Source of the DNA: Methylobacterium hispanicum
GTDB taxonomy: Bacteria > Pseudomonadota > Alphaproteobacteria > Rhizobiales > Beijerinckiaceae
Reading direction: 5' to 3'
Length of the DNA: 64,000 bases
NCBI RefSeq assembly: GCF_022179285.1
Contig: NZ_BPQO01000025.1
Coordinates: 1-64,000, forward strand
Shown here: positions 35,326-44,730 of the stretch, in pieces
Layout of the letters: the number at the start of each line of letters is the position of its first letter
Numbering within the stretch: position 1 is the first letter of the stretch
Translations under genes and position numbers: made by a program
Notes under the pieces: generated by a model
Databases searched by the model: none
The model's input: the letters and a program-made list of their open reading frames with translations, nothing else
What the model was told of the DNA's origin: nothing

Positions 35326-35382
35326 CGTGTGAGACGGGCCCTCCTCGCCGTCGGCGGGGAGGGCTTTTTCGTACCCGCGTCA

Positions 35383-35578
35383 CTCTCCCTCCCCCTCTGC
35401 GGGGGAGGATGGGCCGGCCGTCAGGCCGGGTCGGGTGAGGGGAACCACGCTCACGGAAGAGGTGCGGGCTTCATGCAGGGCATAGCCTGATCCTGCAGCG
35501 TCCCTCCCCTCTCTGCGGGACTTCGTCCCGACCGTCACCCTTCGGGTGCCACCCTCCTCCGCAGAGGGGGGAGGGAGA
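35383..35578. repeat. full-length 196-bp C-rich repeat element
   Basis: Terminal inverted repeats of about 26 bp (left begins CTCTCCCTCCCCCTCTGCGG, right ends CGCAGAGGGGGGAGGGAGA) enclose an interior with its own short dyads (GGCCGGCCGTCAGGCC, GGGACTTCGTCCC, CACCCTTCGGGTG). Single palindromes similar to its ends are dispersed at 9031, 11766, 24873, 32607, 38247, 41966 and 62931. It lies between the convergent ends of pckA and the PBP gene. Confidence 0.75.
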
Positions 35579-35591
35579 ATTGTGGCGCGCT

Positions 35592-38075
35592 TCAGCGCTC
35601 GCGCCCCCACAGGCCCACGCGCTCGGAGCGGGCCTGCTCCTCGGCGGCGAGCAGATCCTGCGGCGCGTCCTCGCTCGCCCGGGCGCCGCCGGCCGCCAGG
35701 ATCAGGGCGGCGAGGTCGTCGCCGTCGATGCGGCAGCGCATGCCGTCGCCCTCGGCGGCGCAACTCACCTCGCGGCGGCGCAGGTAGCGGGCGAGTTGGC
35801 GGGCGAGCGCGCCGCCCTGGCCCTCGACGCCGGCAAGCCGCACCACCCGGCCGCGGAACGACAGGGTGCCGGTGTCGATCACCTCCGGCACGCCGCGCGC
35901 CTCGGCGCCTGCGGGGATCGCGGCGGGCGGAACCGGGGCCGAAGGATTGGGGGTAGGGGCCGGGGCGGGTGCCGGCTCCGCGCGGGCGGCCGAGGGGCGC
36001 TTGCGGCCCTTGGCGAGTTGCGCGGAGGCCCGCTGCACGAAGTCCCGGAACATCGCGGCCGGCAGATCGCCGCCGCCGACCCGGTTCATGGAGCTGTTGT
36101 CGTCGTTCCCGACCCAGATGCCGACCACCATCTCGGGCGTCACGCCGATGAACCACGCGTCGCGGTAATCCTGCGTCGTGCCGGTCTTGCCGCCGACCGC
36201 GAGGCCCGGGACCTTCGCGGCCTTGCCGGTGCCGGAATCGACCACCGCCTGGAGCGAGTCGAGCATCATGGTCCGGCTGTCACCGGGCAGCCCCCGGGTC
36301 GCGGCCTGGTCCGGGTGCAGGTAGATCGGCTGCGGCTGGCCGCCCCGGATCGCGTGGACCGCGTAGGTCTCCAGCGGCGTGCGGTTGGCGAGCACGCCCG
36401 CGTAGGCGCGGGTCATCTCGAGGAGCGTCACCTCGGCCGAGCCCAGCGCGAGGCTCGGCACGCTCGGCAGATCAGAGGTGACGCCGAGCGATTTCGCGGT
36501 CGCGATCACGGCGGGGATGCCGAGCTCGTCGCCGAGCTGGGCCGCGATGGTGTTGACCGAGAGCGCGAAGGCGCTGCGGAGCGGCAGCGCGCCGCGGAAA
36601 CGATTGTTGGAATTCTGCGGCTCCCAGTCGCCGATCTGGACCGGGCGGTCGACCAGCACCGAGTCCGGGCTCAGGCCCTGCTCGTAGGCGGTGAGGTAGA
36701 CGAAGAGCTTGAACAGCGAGCCGGCTTGGCGCTTGGCCTGGACCGCGCGGTTGAACTGGCTGTCCTCGTAGTCGCGCCCGCCGACCATCGCCAGGATCGC
36801 GCCCTGCGGCGAGAGCGCCACGAGGGCGGCCTGGGAGACCTTCTTCTTCGCACCCTCCGCGTCGAGGCGGCGGGCGATCACACCCTCGGCGAGGCTCTGC
36901 AGGTCGAGGTTCAGGGTCGAGCGCACCGTGAGGTCGCCGCCCGTGTCGGTGAGGCGCCGGGCGTCCGCCTGCACCATGTCGAGGAAGTAGTTGGTGCCCG
37001 GCGGCGTCTCGGGCGGCGTGCGCAGCGTCACGGTCTTGGCGCGGGCCGCGTCCGCCTCCTTGGTGGAGATGGCGCCGGTCTCGACCATGGCCTGGAGCAC
37101 CACGTCGGCCCGCTCCTTGGCGCCGCCGAAATTGCGGGTGGGGGCGAGTTGTGAGGGGGCGCGCACGAGGCCCGCCAGCATCGCGGCCTCCGGCAGGGTC
37201 AGCTGCTTGGCGGGCTTGCCGAAATAGCGCCGGGCCGCCGCGTCGGCCCCGTAGGCGCCCGCGCCGAAATAGGCGGTGTTGAGGTAGCCGACCAGGATGT
37301 CGCTCTTCGACATCTCGCTCTCGGCCCGGAGCGCCAGGAAGGCCTCCTGGATCTTGCGCCGGAGCGTCTTCTCCTGGGAGAGCGAGGTGAGGCGGACATA
37401 TTGCTGGGTGATGGTCGAGCCGCCCTCGCGCACGCCCCCGCCGGTCGTGTTGCGCCACGCGGCGCGCAGGAGCCCGCGCAGGTCCACGCCCCAGTGGCTG
37501 TAGAAGCGCCGGTCCTCGATGGCGACGATGGCCTGGGCCAGCGTCGGCGGCAGGTCGGCTGCAGTGAGCCGCTCGCCCCGGAAGGCGCCCCGGGTGGCGA
37601 AGACGCGCCCGTCGTCGGCCTCGACGGTGAGGGCGCGGCTGCCCGGATCGTTCGAGACCGAGCCCAGCGGCGGCAGGGTCAGGAAGGCGGCCAGCACGTA
37701 GAGCAGCAGGGCGCCGAGCGGGAGCCCGACGACGAGGGCCGCCAGGGCGAGGGTGCGCCGCCGGGGCCGGAAGGCCCGGCGCGACGCGGCCGCGGGACGC
37801 TCGGGTGCGGGGGCGGCCTCCGGGGACGCGCCGGCCACGGAGGAGGGTCGGGCCTTCAGGCGCCCAGCGAGGCCGCCGAGGCCCGCGGCGCCGCGGCGCC
37901 CGAGCCGGCCACCGCCGCGGAGAGCCGCGCGGGCGGCGCCGGCGCCGAGGATGCCGAGTTGGCGCGCGAGGCTGCGGGCGGCCGAGGCCGCCTCGCGGGC
38001 CGCCGCGCGGGTGTCGGGTTCGGCCCGCGGGTCCGGCGCGCCGGGGCCCGGGCGTTCCGGATCGGGAGGGTTCAT
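35592..38075 (-). CDS. class A penicillin-binding protein with C-terminal SNase-like domain
   Basis: This bifunctional peptidoglycan synthase is 827 residues. A long Ala/Arg/Gly-rich cytosolic N-terminus (1-105) precedes one membrane anchor (about 108-131). The glycosyltransferase (GT51) domain has EDRRFYSHWGVD (near 187) with catalytic Glu and EGGSTITQQYVR (near 216). The transpeptidase has SxxK as SLFK (near 454), SVN (near 510) and KTGT (near 630). After a Pro/Ala linker (about 695-730) a final domain (about 731-827) with VIDTGTLSFRGRVVRLAGVEG and AAEEQARSERVGLWGRE follows the staphylococcal-nuclease OB-fold pattern. Its nuclease residues look incomplete. That fusion is unusual among PBPs. 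Confidence 0.9.
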   Translation of the reverse strand: MNPPDPERPGPGAPDPRAEPDTRAAAREAASAARSLARQLGILGAGAARAALRGGGRLGRRGAAGLGGLAGRLKARPSSVAGASPEAAPAPERPAAASRRAFRPRRRTLALAALVVGLPLGALLLYVLAAFLTLPPLGSVSNDPGSRALTVEADDGRVFATRGAFRGERLTAADLPPTLAQAIVAIEDRRFYSHWGVDLRGLLRAAWRNTTGGGVREGGSTITQQYVRLTSLSQEKTLRRKIQEAFLALRAESEMSKSDILVGYLNTAYFGAGAYGADAAARRYFGKPAKQLTLPEAAMLAGLVRAPSQLAPTRNFGGAKERADVVLQAMVETGAISTKEADAARAKTVTLRTPPETPPGTNYFLDMVQADARRLTDTGGDLTVRSTLNLDLQSLAEGVIARRLDAEGAKKKVSQAALVALSPQGAILAMVGGRDYEDSQFNRAVQAKRQAGSLFKLFVYLTAYEQGLSPDSVLVDRPVQIGDWEPQNSNNRFRGALPLRSAFALSVNTIAAQLGDELGIPAVIATAKSLGVTSDLPSVPSLALGSAEVTLLEMTRAYAGVLANRTPLETYAVHAIRGGQPQPIYLHPDQAATRGLPGDSRTMMLDSLQAVVDSGTGKAAKVPGLAVGGKTGTTQDYRDAWFIGVTPEMVVGIWVGNDDNSSMNRVGGGDLPAAMFRDFVQRASAQLAKGRKRPSAARAEPAPAPAPTPNPSAPVPPAAIPAGAEARGVPEVIDTGTLSFRGRVVRLAGVEGQGGALARQLARYLRRREVSCAAEGDGMRCRIDGDDLAALILAAGGARASEDAPQDLLAAEEQARSERVGLWGRER

Positions 38076-38246
38076 CGCATCCGCCAGCGGCCGTGCCGCC
38101 TGTCACGCTGTCTCGCGGCCGTTCTAGACGAATCCCGCGGGGCGCCGCTACGGCGCGAAAGCCTCACCGTGGATCCGGTTGCCGGGCGGGTGCCGCAATG
38201 GGGGCGAGGTTCTCGCCCCGGGACTCCCGCCCTCGCTCGGCGCGCG

Positions 38247-38273
38247 CTCCCTCTCCCTCTGCGGGGCAGGGAA
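38247..38273. repeat. C-rich palindrome of the dispersed family
   Basis: CTCCCTCTCCCTCTGCGGGGCAGGG-type arms lie between the PBP gene and the HdeD gene. It matches one end of the element at 35383-35578 with a few changes. Confidence 0.6.
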
Positions 38274-38292
38274 GACCGCGCGCCGGCCCGCC

Positions 38293-38937
38293 TCAGAGCC
38301 GCCCGAGCGGCATCGGCCGGCCCGCCGCCTCGTGGCGGCCGCGCAGGCGGAAGGCCAGGATCACGAGCAGCACCCCGAAAGCCACCGCGTAGCCGCCGAG
38401 CCACCACGTCAGCACCAGGGCGGACATGCCCGGATTGATCAGCAGCGCCAGCCCGAACAACAGCGAGACGACGCCGCCCAGAACCAGCCACCAGCGCCCG
38501 TAATGCAGGTGGAGCCGGAAGGCCGCCGCGATCATCAGCCCGCCCGAGACCAGCGCCCAGATCGAGACCAGCAGCACGAAGGCCCAGACCGCCGCAGCCG
38601 GCATCAGGAAGGCGGTCACGCCGACCAGGATGTCGATGAGCCCCTCGAACAGCAGGAAACCCCAGCGCTCGTGGCGCTGCGCCGCTCGCACGGCCGCGAC
38701 GATGCCGAAGACCCCATCGACCAGCATGTAGGCCGCGAAGAACAGCACGAGCGAGAGCACGAAGGCGGCGGGCGCCGCGAGGGCGACGACCCCGAACAGG
38801 ATGGCGAACACGCCCCGCAGGGCGACGAGCCACCAGTTGCGGGCGAGCACCGTGCTCATCGCGTCGAGGCGCGCCGGCCCGGTGAGGGGAATGCCGGACG
38901 GGCCCGTTCCTCCCGACGCGTCGGACGTTCCAGCCAT
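38293..38937 (-). CDS. HdeD family acid-resistance-type membrane protein
   Basis: The frame opens at 39081, but ATG 38937 (MAGTSDASGGTGPSGIPL) gives a compact 214-residue protein. Six hydrophobic segments follow a short soluble N-terminus: NWWLVALRGVFAILFGVVAL is the typical HdeD opening, and the three-fold repeated pattern 'W..L...G...I..G' (EGLIDILVGVTAFLMPAAAV, WLVLGGVVSLLFGLALLINP) fits the DUF308 repeats. In E. coli HdeD is linked to acid resistance at high cell density; the function here is not known. It diverges from the emrAB-type operon at 39131. Confidence 0.85.
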   Translation of the reverse strand: MAGTSDASGGTGPSGIPLTGPARLDAMSTVLARNWWLVALRGVFAILFGVVALAAPAAFVLSLVLFFAAYMLVDGVFGIVAAVRAAQRHERWGFLLFEGLIDILVGVTAFLMPAAAVWAFVLLVSIWALVSGGLMIAAAFRLHLHYGRWWLVLGGVVSLLFGLALLINPGMSALVLTWWLGGYAVAFGVLLVILAFRLRGRHEAAGRPMPLGRL

Positions 38938-39130
38938 GCCATGGTCCTCCGGCCGCGTCGCGGTCTGGCAGACCGCACGCCTGCCGCAACGCCGAGCGGA
39001 GGGCGGCGTTCCGTGCGACGCAAAGGCACGGGATGGAACTTTGGTGTCATCCGTCCCTTTGCGCTGTCGAGGCGGGTTCACACGCGGCGCGTCCCTGAGG
39101 GGGCGGGTCCCTTTTCGGCAATCACCACCG

Positions 39131-40360
39131 ATGCTTGACGATCAGCGGCAGGCCGCGCCCGCCGACGCTTTCGCGCGCCGGTCCGAGCCGGAGGACGCAC
39201 GCGACATCCTCGACCTCCAGCCGACGGGCCGGAAGCCCGGCGACGGCGCGCGCGAAGCCGTGCCGGAGGGCGAGGGGGCGGAGGCGCCGGACCCGGCCGA
39301 GGACGAGGCGGACGAGACCGAGGCGCGGCGCCCGAGCGTGCTGCGTCGCCATCCCTGGTGGTTCGTGCTCGGCGGGCTCGCGGTCGTGGCGCTCGGCGTC
39401 GCCACGTTCGTCTACTGGCGGATCTACCTCCATCCCTACGAGACCACCGACGACGCCTTCGTGGACGCGCGCAGCTTCACGATCGCCCCGAAGGTCGGTG
39501 GCTACGTCGTGGCCGTACCGGTCACCGACAACCAGCACGTGGAACCCGGCGACACGCTCTTCCGGATCGACCCGCGCGACTACCGCGTCGCACTGGCGCA
39601 GACCGAGGCGCAGGTGCAGGCGGGCGAGGCCGCGATCCGGAACGTCGATGCGCAGATCGAGGCCCAGCGGGCGCAGATCGAGGTGGCCAGGGCACAGGTC
39701 GAGACCGCGCAGGCGGCGCTGAAGTTCGCCGAGGAGGACGCCGCCCGCTATCAGAAGCTCGCCGAGCGCGGCGCCGGCACGATCCAGCAATCGCAATCCT
39801 CGACCTCGACCCTGCAGCAGCGCCAGGCCTCGCTGACGAGCGCCGAGGCGAGCGTGGTGGCGGCCCGGCAGCAGGTCGGCTCGCTCCAGGCCCAGCGCGC
39901 CAGCGCCGAGGCGCAGCTCGCCCAGGCCAAAGCCCAGCGCGACCAGGCCAAGCTCAACCTCGGCTATACGACCGTGACGGCGGCCCAGGCCGGCCGCGTC
40001 GTGCGCCTGACCGGCGACGTCGGTGCGTACGCTCAGGCCGGACAAAGCCTCGCGATGTTCGTGCCCGACGCGATCTGGATCACCGCCAACTACAAGGAGA
40101 CCCAGGTCACCGACATGCGCCCGGGCCAGCCCGTCGCCGTCACGATCGACGCCTATCCGGACCGGACGATCACCGGCCGGATCGACTCGGTGCAGCCGGG
40201 CTCGGGCACCGCCTTCAGCCTGCTCCCGGCGCAGAACGCCACCGGCAACTACGTGAAGGTGACGCAGCGCATCCCCGTGAAGATCGTGGTCGACGCGTGG
40301 CCGACCGACGTCTCGATCGGGCCCGGCATGTCGGTGGTGCCGAAGGCCCACGTGCGGTGA
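39131..40360 (+). CDS. HlyD/EmrA-type membrane fusion protein
   Basis: This periplasmic adaptor joins an inner-membrane efflux pump to an outer-membrane channel. ATG 39131 gives 409 residues; the frame is open further upstream (38801) but that is a shadow of the HdeD gene. An acidic cytosolic N-terminus (1-70) precedes one membrane anchor (about 76-97). The biotinyl-lipoyl/beta-barrel core begins YETTDDAFVDARSFTIAPKVGGYV. A long helical hairpin rich in Ala/Gln (about 150-285) follows, then GYTTVTAAQAGRVVRLTGDVG and the barrel closing SIGPGMSVVPKAHVR. The pump gene overlaps its stop. Confidence 0.92.
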   Translation: MLDDQRQAAPADAFARRSEPEDARDILDLQPTGRKPGDGAREAVPEGEGAEAPDPAEDEADETEARRPSVLRRHPWWFVLGGLAVVALGVATFVYWRIYLHPYETTDDAFVDARSFTIAPKVGGYVVAVPVTDNQHVEPGDTLFRIDPRDYRVALAQTEAQVQAGEAAIRNVDAQIEAQRAQIEVARAQVETAQAALKFAEEDAARYQKLAERGAGTIQQSQSSTSTLQQRQASLTSAEASVVAARQQVGSLQAQRASAEAQLAQAKAQRDQAKLNLGYTTVTAAQAGRVVRLTGDVGAYAQAGQSLAMFVPDAIWITANYKETQVTDMRPGQPVAVTIDAYPDRTITGRIDSVQPGSGTAFSLLPAQNATGNYVKVTQRIPVKIVVDAWPTDVSIGPGMSVVPKAHVR

Positions 40361-41952
40361 GCGCGACCGCCGAGGGATCGGCCAAGGCGCCGGGGGGCCA
40401 CAACCCCTGGGCGATCGCCCTCGTGGTGGCGCTCGCCACCTTCATGGAGGTGCTCGACACCACGATCGCCAACGTGGCGCTGCGCTACATCTCGGGCGGC
40501 CTCGCGGTCGGGCCCGACGAGGCGGCCTGGGTGGTGACGAGCTACCTCGTGGCCAACGCCATCACGCTGATCGCCTCGAGCTTCCTGGCCAAGCGCTACG
40601 GGCGCAAGGCCTTCTTCATGTGGAGCGTGGCGCTCTTCACCCTCGCCTCGATCCTGTGCGGCTTCGCCTGGAGCCTCGAATCGCTGCTGCTCTTCCGGGT
40701 GCTCCAGGGGCTCGGCGGCGGCGGCATGGCGCCGCTCGCGCAGTCGATCCTGGCGGATTCCTTCCCGCCCGCGAAGCGGGGCCAGGCCTTCGCCCTCTAC
40801 GGCGTCGCGATCGTGGTGGCGCCGGTGATCGGTCCGACGCTCGGCGGCTGGCTCTCCGACAACGCCTCCTGGCACTGGTGCTTCCTGATCAACGGGCCGA
40901 TCGGCGTGATCGCGCTCGGCCTCATGTACTGGCTGATCGAGGACAGCGAGGCGGCCAAGCGCGAGCGCCGGGACTTGCGGCGGAAGGGCGTGCGCTTCGA
41001 CCTCGTCGGCTTCCTGCTGGTCGCGCTCTTCCTCGGCTCGCTCGAGGTCGTCCTCGACGAGGGCCAGCGCAAGGACTGGTTCGGCACCTCGACGCTGATG
41101 AACGTCTTCGGCGTGCTGACCGTGGTCTCGTTCTGCGCCATGATCCCGTGGTTGCTCACCCGGAAGAACCCGGTCATCGACCTGCGGCTGCTCAACAGCC
41201 GCCAGTTCGGCTCCTGCTTCGTGGTGATGCTGTTCACCGGCGCGGTGCTGATCGCCACTACGCAGTTCATCCCGCAGATCACGCAGGAATATTACGGCTA
41301 CACCGCCACCCTGTCGGGGCTGGTGCTGGGCCCCGGCGGCCTCGTCACGGTGGCGATGATGGCGCTGGTCGGGCGGCTCTCGTCCGTCGTGCAGCCGAAA
41401 TGGCTGATCGCGACGGGCGGGGCGATCGTGGCGGCCGGGATGTACGACCTGACCCGGATCTACGGCGACACCACGTTCTGGTTCTTCGCGTGGTCGCGGA
41501 TCTATATCGGCATCGGCCTGCCGATGATCTTCCTCTCGGTGACCTCGGCCTCCTACGAGGGCCTGCCGAAGGACCGGACGGATCAGGCCTCGGCGCTCAT
41601 CAACGTGGCGCGCAACGTGGGCGGCTCGATGGGCGTGTCGCTCGCCCAGAACATCCTGGCCTATCGCAGCCAGTTCCATCAGAGCCGGCTGGTGGAATCC
41701 GTCGATCCGTCGAGCCCGGCCTACCAGGAGACCCTGGCCCAGGCGACGCGCTACTTCCAGCAGCACGGCCTGGCGGGGCCGGACGCGCAGAACCAGGCCA
41801 TCGCCTGGATCGGCAGCCAGCTCTCCACGCAGGTGGCGTACTGGGCCTATATCGACGTGTTCTGGGTGCTCGGCGCGATGACCGCCTGCCTCGTGCCGCT
41901 GGCGCTGATCCTGAAGGATGTGAAGCGCGGCGGTGCGCAGACGGCGCATTGA
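40357..41952 (+). CDS. EmrB/QacA-type (DHA2) drug efflux MFS transporter
   Basis: This proton-driven exporter has 531 residues and about 14 membrane helices, as in the DHA2 family. The start is GTG at 40357 overlapping the EmrA-like stop (GTGA); upstream open sequence is a shadow. The opening WAIALVVALATFMEVLDTTIANVALRYISGGL is the hallmark of EmrB, with FRVLQGLGGGGMAPLAQSIL (motif C region) and FLAKRYGRKAFF (motif A). Together with the adaptor it should form a tripartite pump; no outer-membrane channel gene is adjacent. Substrate cannot be told from sequence. Confidence 0.93.
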   Translation: MSATAEGSAKAPGGHNPWAIALVVALATFMEVLDTTIANVALRYISGGLAVGPDEAAWVVTSYLVANAITLIASSFLAKRYGRKAFFMWSVALFTLASILCGFAWSLESLLLFRVLQGLGGGGMAPLAQSILADSFPPAKRGQAFALYGVAIVVAPVIGPTLGGWLSDNASWHWCFLINGPIGVIALGLMYWLIEDSEAAKRERRDLRRKGVRFDLVGFLLVALFLGSLEVVLDEGQRKDWFGTSTLMNVFGVLTVVSFCAMIPWLLTRKNPVIDLRLLNSRQFGSCFVVMLFTGAVLIATTQFIPQITQEYYGYTATLSGLVLGPGGLVTVAMMALVGRLSSVVQPKWLIATGGAIVAAGMYDLTRIYGDTTFWFFAWSRIYIGIGLPMIFLSVTSASYEGLPKDRTDQASALINVARNVGGSMGVSLAQNILAYRSQFHQSRLVESVDPSSPAYQETLAQATRYFQQHGLAGPDAQNQAIAWIGSQLSTQVAYWAYIDVFWVLGAMTACLVPLALILKDVKRGGAQTAH

Positions 41953-41965
41953 GATCGCATCTCGA

Positions 41966-41992
41966 CCCTCCCCCGCAGAGGGGGGAGGGGGA
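41966..41992. repeat. C-rich palindrome of the dispersed family
   Basis: CCCTCCCCCGCAGAGGGGGGAGGGG-type palindrome lies between the convergent ends of the MFS and lytic transglycosylase genes, similar to the right end of 35383-35578. It could terminate both transcripts. Confidence 0.65.
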
Positions 41993-42004
41993 GCGTCGGG
42001 GATC

Positions 42005-43216
42005 TCACAGCCCCGCCGGCAGCGCCTCGGTGACCTGCACGCGGCCGGTCTCGGCGGGCTCGGCGACGCGCACCGGCGCCGCATCCGCGATTTCCGGCGC
42101 GGCCTCGGGCTGGCGGGCGAGCGCCGCGACGCCCTCGTAGCGGCTCAGCCGCTTGTCCATCATGCCGTCGATGCGCTCGTAGACCTCGGCCACGCTGAGG
42201 CCGCGGCGGCCCCGGCCGGCCTTCTCGGTGAACAGGCTGCGGTTCGCCCGCGCGGCGGAGCGGAAGGCCTTCTGGGCCGAGGCCTCGGGCCTGTCGCTCG
42301 ACAGGCTGAGGAAGCGGCCGGCGCTCGCGGTGCCGAGGAAGTGGGCGAAGTACAGCTCGGTCGTGCTGAGCTCGCGCCCGACCCGGGCCTCGATCCGGCC
42401 GCGGTCGCGCTTCACCAGCTCGGCCGCCATCAGGCAGGCGATGTAGGGGTCGTTGCGCAGGCCCAGCACGCGCTGGCGCATGCCGTCCGCCACCGAGATC
42501 GCGCCGCCGCGGCCCCGCACGGCGGCGGCCTCGTCGGCGAGCCCGTAGCGGGCGCCGTAGTCGCGGATCATCTCCAGCCATGTCGCGGTCACGAACTGGA
42601 ACAGGCCCTGCGCCGAGGAGGTCGCGGCCTTCACGTCGGTCTCGAAGCTCGATTCCTTGTCGGCGAGCGCCATCATGTAGACGGGATCGACGCCGGCCTC
42701 GTCGGAGGCCCGCAGGATGGTGTCCACCACCCGGCGCGGCACGCTCATCGGGCCGAACTTGATCTTCTCCTCGCGCGCGTCCTTCACCGGCTGCGGCAGC
42801 GCGGCGAGGTCGTTCTCGATCAGCGCGGTCGTCGCCGGCTCCTGCTCGGGGAGGGGCACGCCGGTCCAGTCGCCTTCGGAACCCGTCTCGTCCTCGGGCG
42901 TTTCGTCGGTGGAACTGGCAGCCCCCACCGTCTCGGCCGCCGCCCGCGCCTCGAAGGCCTGCGCGGCCCGCGGGTTCAGGTCGATGCGATCGTGCGCCGC
43001 GGCGACCGGCGCGAAGGCGGTCTGCGGCAGGACGAGCCCCGCCAGCAGGGCAGCGACCAGCGTCGCGCTCCAACGGGTGTTGGCGAAGCTCCGGCGCTCT
43101 TGTCCGCGCACGGCCCGCGGCAGCCACGCTACGGCCTGATCCTCACAAAAGGTCTCGCAAGGCACGAGACGGCTCACGTCGTCGGCGCGGCGCGCCGGCT
43201 CCGGGAAAACCCCCAT
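42005..43216 (-). CDS. lytic transglycosylase (SLT domain)
   Basis: This 403-residue protein has an N-terminal hydrophobic segment (about residues 48-70, ending FAPVAAAHD), read as an export signal or anchor; the ATG 43216 leaves 40 odd residues before it, so a later start is possible but no good Met is present. An acidic linker (about 90-125) precedes the SLT domain: ALADKESSFETDVKAATSSAQGLFQFVTATWLEMIRDYG (catalytic Glu near residue 188) and TELYFAHFLGTASAGRFL. It should cleave peptidoglycan to anhydromuropeptides. A helical Arg-rich tail follows. Neighbours are envelope genes but in separate units. Confidence 0.85.
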   Translation of the reverse strand: MGVFPEPARRADDVSRLVPCETFCEDQAVAWLPRAVRGQERRSFANTRWSATLVAALLAGLVLPQTAFAPVAAAHDRIDLNPRAAQAFEARAAAETVGAASSTDETPEDETGSEGDWTGVPLPEQEPATTALIENDLAALPQPVKDAREEKIKFGPMSVPRRVVDTILRASDEAGVDPVYMMALADKESSFETDVKAATSSAQGLFQFVTATWLEMIRDYGARYGLADEAAAVRGRGGAISVADGMRQRVLGLRNDPYIACLMAAELVKRDRGRIEARVGRELSTTELYFAHFLGTASAGRFLSLSSDRPEASAQKAFRSAARANRSLFTEKAGRGRRGLSVAEVYERIDGMMDKRLSRYEGVAALARQPEAAPEIADAAPVRVAEPAETGRVQVTEALPAGL

Positions 43217-43539
43217 GTCTGGTCCTTCTTGTGCCGCGGCGTTCTTCGGCCGGGCTTTCGTTCAGCGGCGGCTCTATCCACAGCCGACGTGACCAGAATG
43301 GGACGCTCGCGTGATCGTGGCGTGATCCTCCCGTGGCACCCGGGATGCGGCGTTACGTCCTCGGATTTCCGTCGAATCGGCGCCGTGTTCGGGCTCGGTT
43401 CAGCCAAGCAGCGCCACATCTAGGTCCAAGTCGGGCTTGGAAGCAGGTCCGTACGCTCCAGTTACAGGGCCCCGCGGCGGCAGCCCGATCGTGTTGAAGC
43501 AACGCCGCCGCGCCAGAGAATGAAGGAAGTACCCTTCCG
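43217..43539. other. 323-base divergent spacer before the inositol/YcaO cluster
   Basis: The spacer separates the lytic transglycosylase from ino1. TTGAAG near 43494 and GAGAAT 17 bases on is a weak sigma-70-like pair just before the GAAGGAAG ribosome site of ino1. No repeat element or gene is seen. Promoter assignment is tentative. Confidence 0.35.
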
Positions 43540-44730
43540 ATGAGCATGCAGACCGGTCGCCGTGTCGGCGTTGCATTCGTTGGCATGGGTGGGGCCGTCG
43601 CCACCACCGCCATCGCCGGCATCGAGATGATCAAGTCCGGGTCGAACCGCCTCGACGGGCTGCCGCTCGCCGGCGTCTCCGTCGCCGGCATGGCCGACTA
43701 CAAGGACCTCGTCTTCGGTGGCTGGGACCTCAACGGCGACGACCTCGCCTCCGCGGCGGCGGGCCACGGCGTCCTCACCCGGCAGGACATCGAGAACGGC
43801 GCGCAGGTCCTCAAGGGCATCACGCCCTGGCCGGCGGTCGGCAGCGCGAAGTTCTGCAAGAACATCGACGGCCAGAACCGCATCGTCGCCAAGGACCACC
43901 GCGAGGCGGTCTCGGTCATCGCCAACGACCTGCGGCGCTTCCAGAAGGAGAGCAACCTCGACGAGGTGGTCGTCGTCAACCTCGCCTCGACCGAGCGCTG
44001 GCCCGACCTCACCGACCCGACCCTGAACTCGGCCGAGGCGTTCGAGCGGGGCCTGGATTCGAGCGACGAGTCGATCTCGCCGGCCATGCTCTACGCCTAC
44101 GCGGCGATCAAGAGCGGCATCCCCTACGCCAACTTCACGCCCTCGGTGGCCGCCGACGTGCCGGCGCTGCTGGAACTCGCGCGTGAACTCAACGTCCCGG
44201 TCGCCGGCAAGGACGGCAAGACCGGCCAGACCATGATGAAGACGGTTCTGGCCCCGGCGCTGAAGGCCCGCGCGCTGCACGTGGACGGCTGGTTCTCGAC
44301 GAACATCCTGGGCAACCGCGACGGCTTGGCGCTGAACGACCCGAGCTCGCTGCAGTCGAAGCTCAACACCAAGGGCACGGTGCTCGACTCGATCCTCGGC
44401 TATCCGGTCGAGGACCACCTCGTGCACATCCACTATTACCGCCCGCGCGGCGACGACAAGGAAGCCTGGGACAACATCGACGTCACCGGCTTCATGGGCC
44501 AGCGCATGCAGATCAAGGTGAACTTCCTCTGCAAGGACTCGATCCTGGCCGCTCCGCTCGTCATCGAGATCGCCCGCGTGCTCGACCTCGCCAAGAAGCG
44601 CGGCGATGGCGGCGTGCAGGAGCAGCTCTCGACCTTCTTCAAGGCCCCGATGGTCAAGAACGGCCACGGCCCGGAGCACGCCTTCGGCAAGCAGGAGCGC
44701 ATGCTGCACGATTGGCTCGGCGTGAACTGA
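43540..44730 (+). CDS. ino1: inositol-3-phosphate synthase
   Basis: Ino1 turns glucose 6-phosphate into 1D-myo-inositol 3-phosphate with NAD. The 396-residue protein has the NAD-binding start VGVAFVGMGGAVATTAIAG (residues 9-27), KDGKTGQTMMKTVLAPAL (near residue 225) with catalytic Lys residues, WFSTNILGNRDGLALNDP (near 250) and the C-terminal DSILAAPLVIEIARVLDLA. It is of the short bacterial/archaeal type. This enzyme is uncommon in alphaproteobacteria. It is the first gene of a long same-strand cluster and overlaps the next gene by one base (TGATG), implying coupling. Confidence 0.95.
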   Translation: MSMQTGRRVGVAFVGMGGAVATTAIAGIEMIKSGSNRLDGLPLAGVSVAGMADYKDLVFGGWDLNGDDLASAAAGHGVLTRQDIENGAQVLKGITPWPAVGSAKFCKNIDGQNRIVAKDHREAVSVIANDLRRFQKESNLDEVVVVNLASTERWPDLTDPTLNSAEAFERGLDSSDESISPAMLYAYAAIKSGIPYANFTPSVAADVPALLELARELNVPVAGKDGKTGQTMMKTVLAPALKARALHVDGWFSTNILGNRDGLALNDPSSLQSKLNTKGTVLDSILGYPVEDHLVHIHYYRPRGDDKEAWDNIDVTGFMGQRMQIKVNFLCKDSILAAPLVIEIARVLDLAKKRGDGGVQEQLSTFFKAPMVKNGHGPEHAFGKQERMLHDWLGVN

